The notes below the pieces were generated by a model, which saw only the letters and a program-made list of their open reading frames with translations, did no database searches and was not told where the DNA came from. A DNA stretch of 14,924 nucleotides from an uncultured Caryophanales bacterium (GTDB taxonomy: Bacteria > Bacillota_I > Bacilli_A > RF39 > UBA660), in contig CAMSXY010000014.1 in the NCBI GenBank assembly GCA_947065955.1, positions 1 to 14,924 of the forward strand, read 5' to 3'. The stretch's first letter is position 1. Every line of letters begins with the position of its first letter. Shown in pieces: positions 13,574 to 14,924 of this stretch. The position numbers and the translations under genes are program-made.

Positions 13574-14407
13574 CTATTTTGTTTTACGACGACGAACAAT
13601 TAATTTATTACTTGCTTTTTTCTTATCACGTGTTTTATATCCTAAAGCTGGTTTACCCCAAGGAGTAACTGGACCTTTACGTCCAATAGGTGTTCTTCCT
13701 TCTCCACCACCATGAGGGTGATCATTAGGGTTCATAACAGAACCACGAACCGTTGGACGAATTCCCATATGTCTTTTACGACCTGCTTTTCCTAAACTAA
13801 CAAGTTCATGATCCGCATTTCCAACTTCACCAACCGTTGCACGACAAACGCTTAATACTTTACGAACTTCTCCGCTCGATAAACGAAGTAAAGTGTATTT
13901 TCCTTCTCTACCTAAGATTTGAACACTTGATCCAGCAGAACGAGCCATTTGGCCACCTTTTCCTGCTTTCAATTCCACATTATGTACAAGAGTACCTTCT
14001 GGAATATTTTCTAAAGGAAGTGAATTACCAACTTTAATATCTGCTTTTTCTCCACTTTCAATTTTTTGTCCAACCATTAAGCCCTTTGGAGCAATAATAT
14101 ATCTTTTTTCTCCATCAGCATATGTAATAAGAGCGATGTTGGCGCTACGATTTGGATCGTATTCAATTGAAGATACGGTTCCAATAATACCATCTTTATT
14201 TCTTTTAAAATCGATAATACGATATTTTCTTTTTTCTCCACCACCACGATGTCTTACCGTAATTCTTCCTTGATTATTACGTCCACCATTTTTTTTAAGG
14301 GTAACAACCAATGATTTTTCAGGAGTAGAAGTCGTAATTTCTTCATTGATAAGTTTTGACATGCCACGTGTACCATTTGTCATTGGTTTGTAAGTCTTTA
14401 TCGCCAT
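13574..14407 (-). CDS. rplB: 50S ribosomal protein L2
   Basis: L2 (277 aa, standard length) is needed for subunit association and for assembly of the peptidyl-transferase centre. The N-terminal OB-like RNA-binding domain is recognisable around RITVRHRGGGEKRKYR (about residues 48-63). The C-terminal SH3-like domain contains the hallmark MNPNDHPHGGGEGR (about 225-238), including the histidine (H230 here) matching the conserved His of E. coli L2. It is followed by PVTPWGKP. A strong GGAGG lies just upstream of the ATG. L2 lies between rplW and rpsS as in most bacteria. Its basic tail ends KLIVRRRKTK. Confidence 0.98.
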   Translation of the reverse strand: MAIKTYKPMTNGTRGMSKLINEEITTSTPEKSLVVTLKKNGGRNNQGRITVRHRGGGEKRKYRIIDFKRNKDGIIGTVSSIEYDPNRSANIALITYADGEKRYIIAPKGLMVGQKIESGEKADIKVGNSLPLENIPEGTLVHNVELKAGKGGQMARSAGSSVQILGREGKYTLLRLSSGEVRKVLSVCRATVGEVGNADHELVSLGKAGRKRHMGIRPTVRGSVMNPNDHPHGGGEGRTPIGRKGPVTPWGKPALGYKTRDKKKASNKLIVRRRKTK

Positions 14408-14424
14408 ATATATCCTCCTTTCAA

Positions 14425-14706
14425 TTAATTAAGTTCGATTGAACTTCCTTCCTGTAATTTTACAATTGCCTTTTTAACTCTTTGTGTTTTTCCAATATAA
14501 CGTCCAACTCTTTTTTTCTTTGGTTTTACGTTAATGGTGTTTACACTTTCTACTTTAACATTAAAGATTTTTTCAATAGCTTGTTTAATTTCCGTTTTAT
14601 TCGCTTTTGGATCTACACGAAATACAATCGTGTTATGATTTTGCGCCAAATCAGAACTTTTTTCTGTAATAACAGGTGATTTGATAATGTCACGATAATT
14701 ATTCAT
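14425..14706 (-). CDS. rplW: 50S ribosomal protein L23
   Basis: L23 (93 aa, normal length) sits at the rim of the peptide exit tunnel, where trigger factor and the signal recognition particle dock. It starts with NNYRDIIKSPVITEKS, matching the family opening DIIxxPxITEKS. It continues with the core strand VFRVDPKANKTEIKQAIE and the loop NVKVESVNTINVKPKKKRVGR, whose basic tip contacts 23S rRNA. The start ATG overlaps the rplD stop by one base. The next gene, rplB, begins 17 bp after the stop. Nothing unusual was noted. Confidence 0.97.
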   Translation of the reverse strand: MNNYRDIIKSPVITEKSSDLAQNHNTIVFRVDPKANKTEIKQAIEKIFNVKVESVNTINVKPKKKRVGRYIGKTQRVKKAIVKLQEGSSIELN

Positions 14707-14924
14707 TAAGCAAACACCTCCTCAATAGCTTTTAATGCATCAACTGTAACAACTAACTTGTCAGCTGATACAATATCTAAAACATTTATTTCGCTTACTT
14801 CAAGTAAAATAACATTATTTAAATTGCGACTTGATAAAATCACATTTTCATCTAATTCATTTACTACAATTAAAGTTTTATTTTCTAATTTTAAATTGCT
14901 TAGGATTGTTTTCATTTCTTTTGT
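14706..14924 (-). CDS. rplD: 50S ribosomal protein L4, C-terminal part (gene runs off the right edge)
   Basis: Only the last 72 codons lie in the window; the frame stays open through base 14924, so the internal ATG at 14915 is not the true start. L4 binds domain I of 23S rRNA and its internal loop lines the peptide exit tunnel. The visible part matches the conserved L4 C-terminus: a helix, then a strand with ENKTLIVVNELDENVILSSRN, where L4 typically reads KxLIV..D.N..LSARN, then a segment ending NVLDIVSADKLVVT before a terminal helix. Its TAA overlaps the rplW ATG by one base (TAATG), which suggests translational coupling. The rpsJ and rplC genes would be expected further right. Identity is firm from both sequence and position; the tunnel loop cannot be inspected here. 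Confidence 0.93.
   Translation of the reverse strand, partial: TKEMKTILSNLKLENKTLIVVNELDENVILSSRNLNNVILLEVSEINVLDIVSADKLVVTVDALKAIEEVFA

Noticed and set aside
1..14924. CRISPR arrays, insertion sequences, tRNA or rRNA genes, phage elements
   Set aside because: No spaced direct repeats, transposase or integrase frames, terminal inverted repeats or structural RNA sequences were seen on either strand.

Overview
The window is a nearly complete S10-spc-alpha ribosomal protein supercluster. Every gene is on the minus strand, so transcription runs from high to low coordinates. It is followed downstream by a short accessory stretch, also on the minus strand. The DNA is strongly AT-rich, almost every gene has an AGGAGG-type ribosome binding site, and S14 is the short zinc-binding form. 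Together these point to a low-GC Gram-positive (Bacillota, Bacilli-like) bacterium. TGG encodes tryptophan and TGA ends adk and map, so the Mycoplasma UGA=Trp code is unlikely. The exact lineage cannot be fixed from the sequence; an uncultured, somewhat reduced Bacilli group is a plausible inference, given the missing L30.

Layout in transcription order (right to left): rplD (3' part only) - rplW - rplB - rpsS - rplV - rpsC - rplP - rpmC - rpsQ - rplN - rplX - rplE - rpsN - rpsH - rplF - rplR - rpsE - rplO - secY - adk - map - infA - rpmJ - rpsM - rpsK - rpoA - rplQ. Gaps are 0-28 bp and several genes overlap, with no convincing internal terminator, so this behaves as one co-directional transcription block. 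An intrinsic terminator sits on the rplQ stop codon (about 2423-2448). The canonical order is kept except that rpmD (L30) is absent: rpsE and rplO overlap by one base where rpmD normally lies.

The block makes ribosomal proteins of both subunits. It also makes the translocon channel SecY, the RNA polymerase alpha subunit, initiation factor IF-1, methionine aminopeptidase and an adenylate kinase. It therefore couples translation, transcription, nascent-protein processing and export. The adenylate kinase has an unusual P-loop.

Downstream of rplQ (1-2400) the usual Bacillota neighbours (ecfA1-ecfA2-ecfT-truA-rplM-rpsI) are missing. Instead there is a classical short-chain dehydrogenase/reductase behind its own promoter, then two unrecognised membrane proteins. 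Both membrane proteins are built as coiled coil - two-helix membrane hairpin - coiled coil; the last has its own textbook sigma-A promoter. At the left edge there is a possible 21-codon ORF overlapping a hairpin that looks like a terminator. No mobile elements, CRISPR arrays, tRNA or rRNA genes were seen. The only gene-free stretch of note is about 691-869 (179 bp), holding a probable terminator and a promoter.
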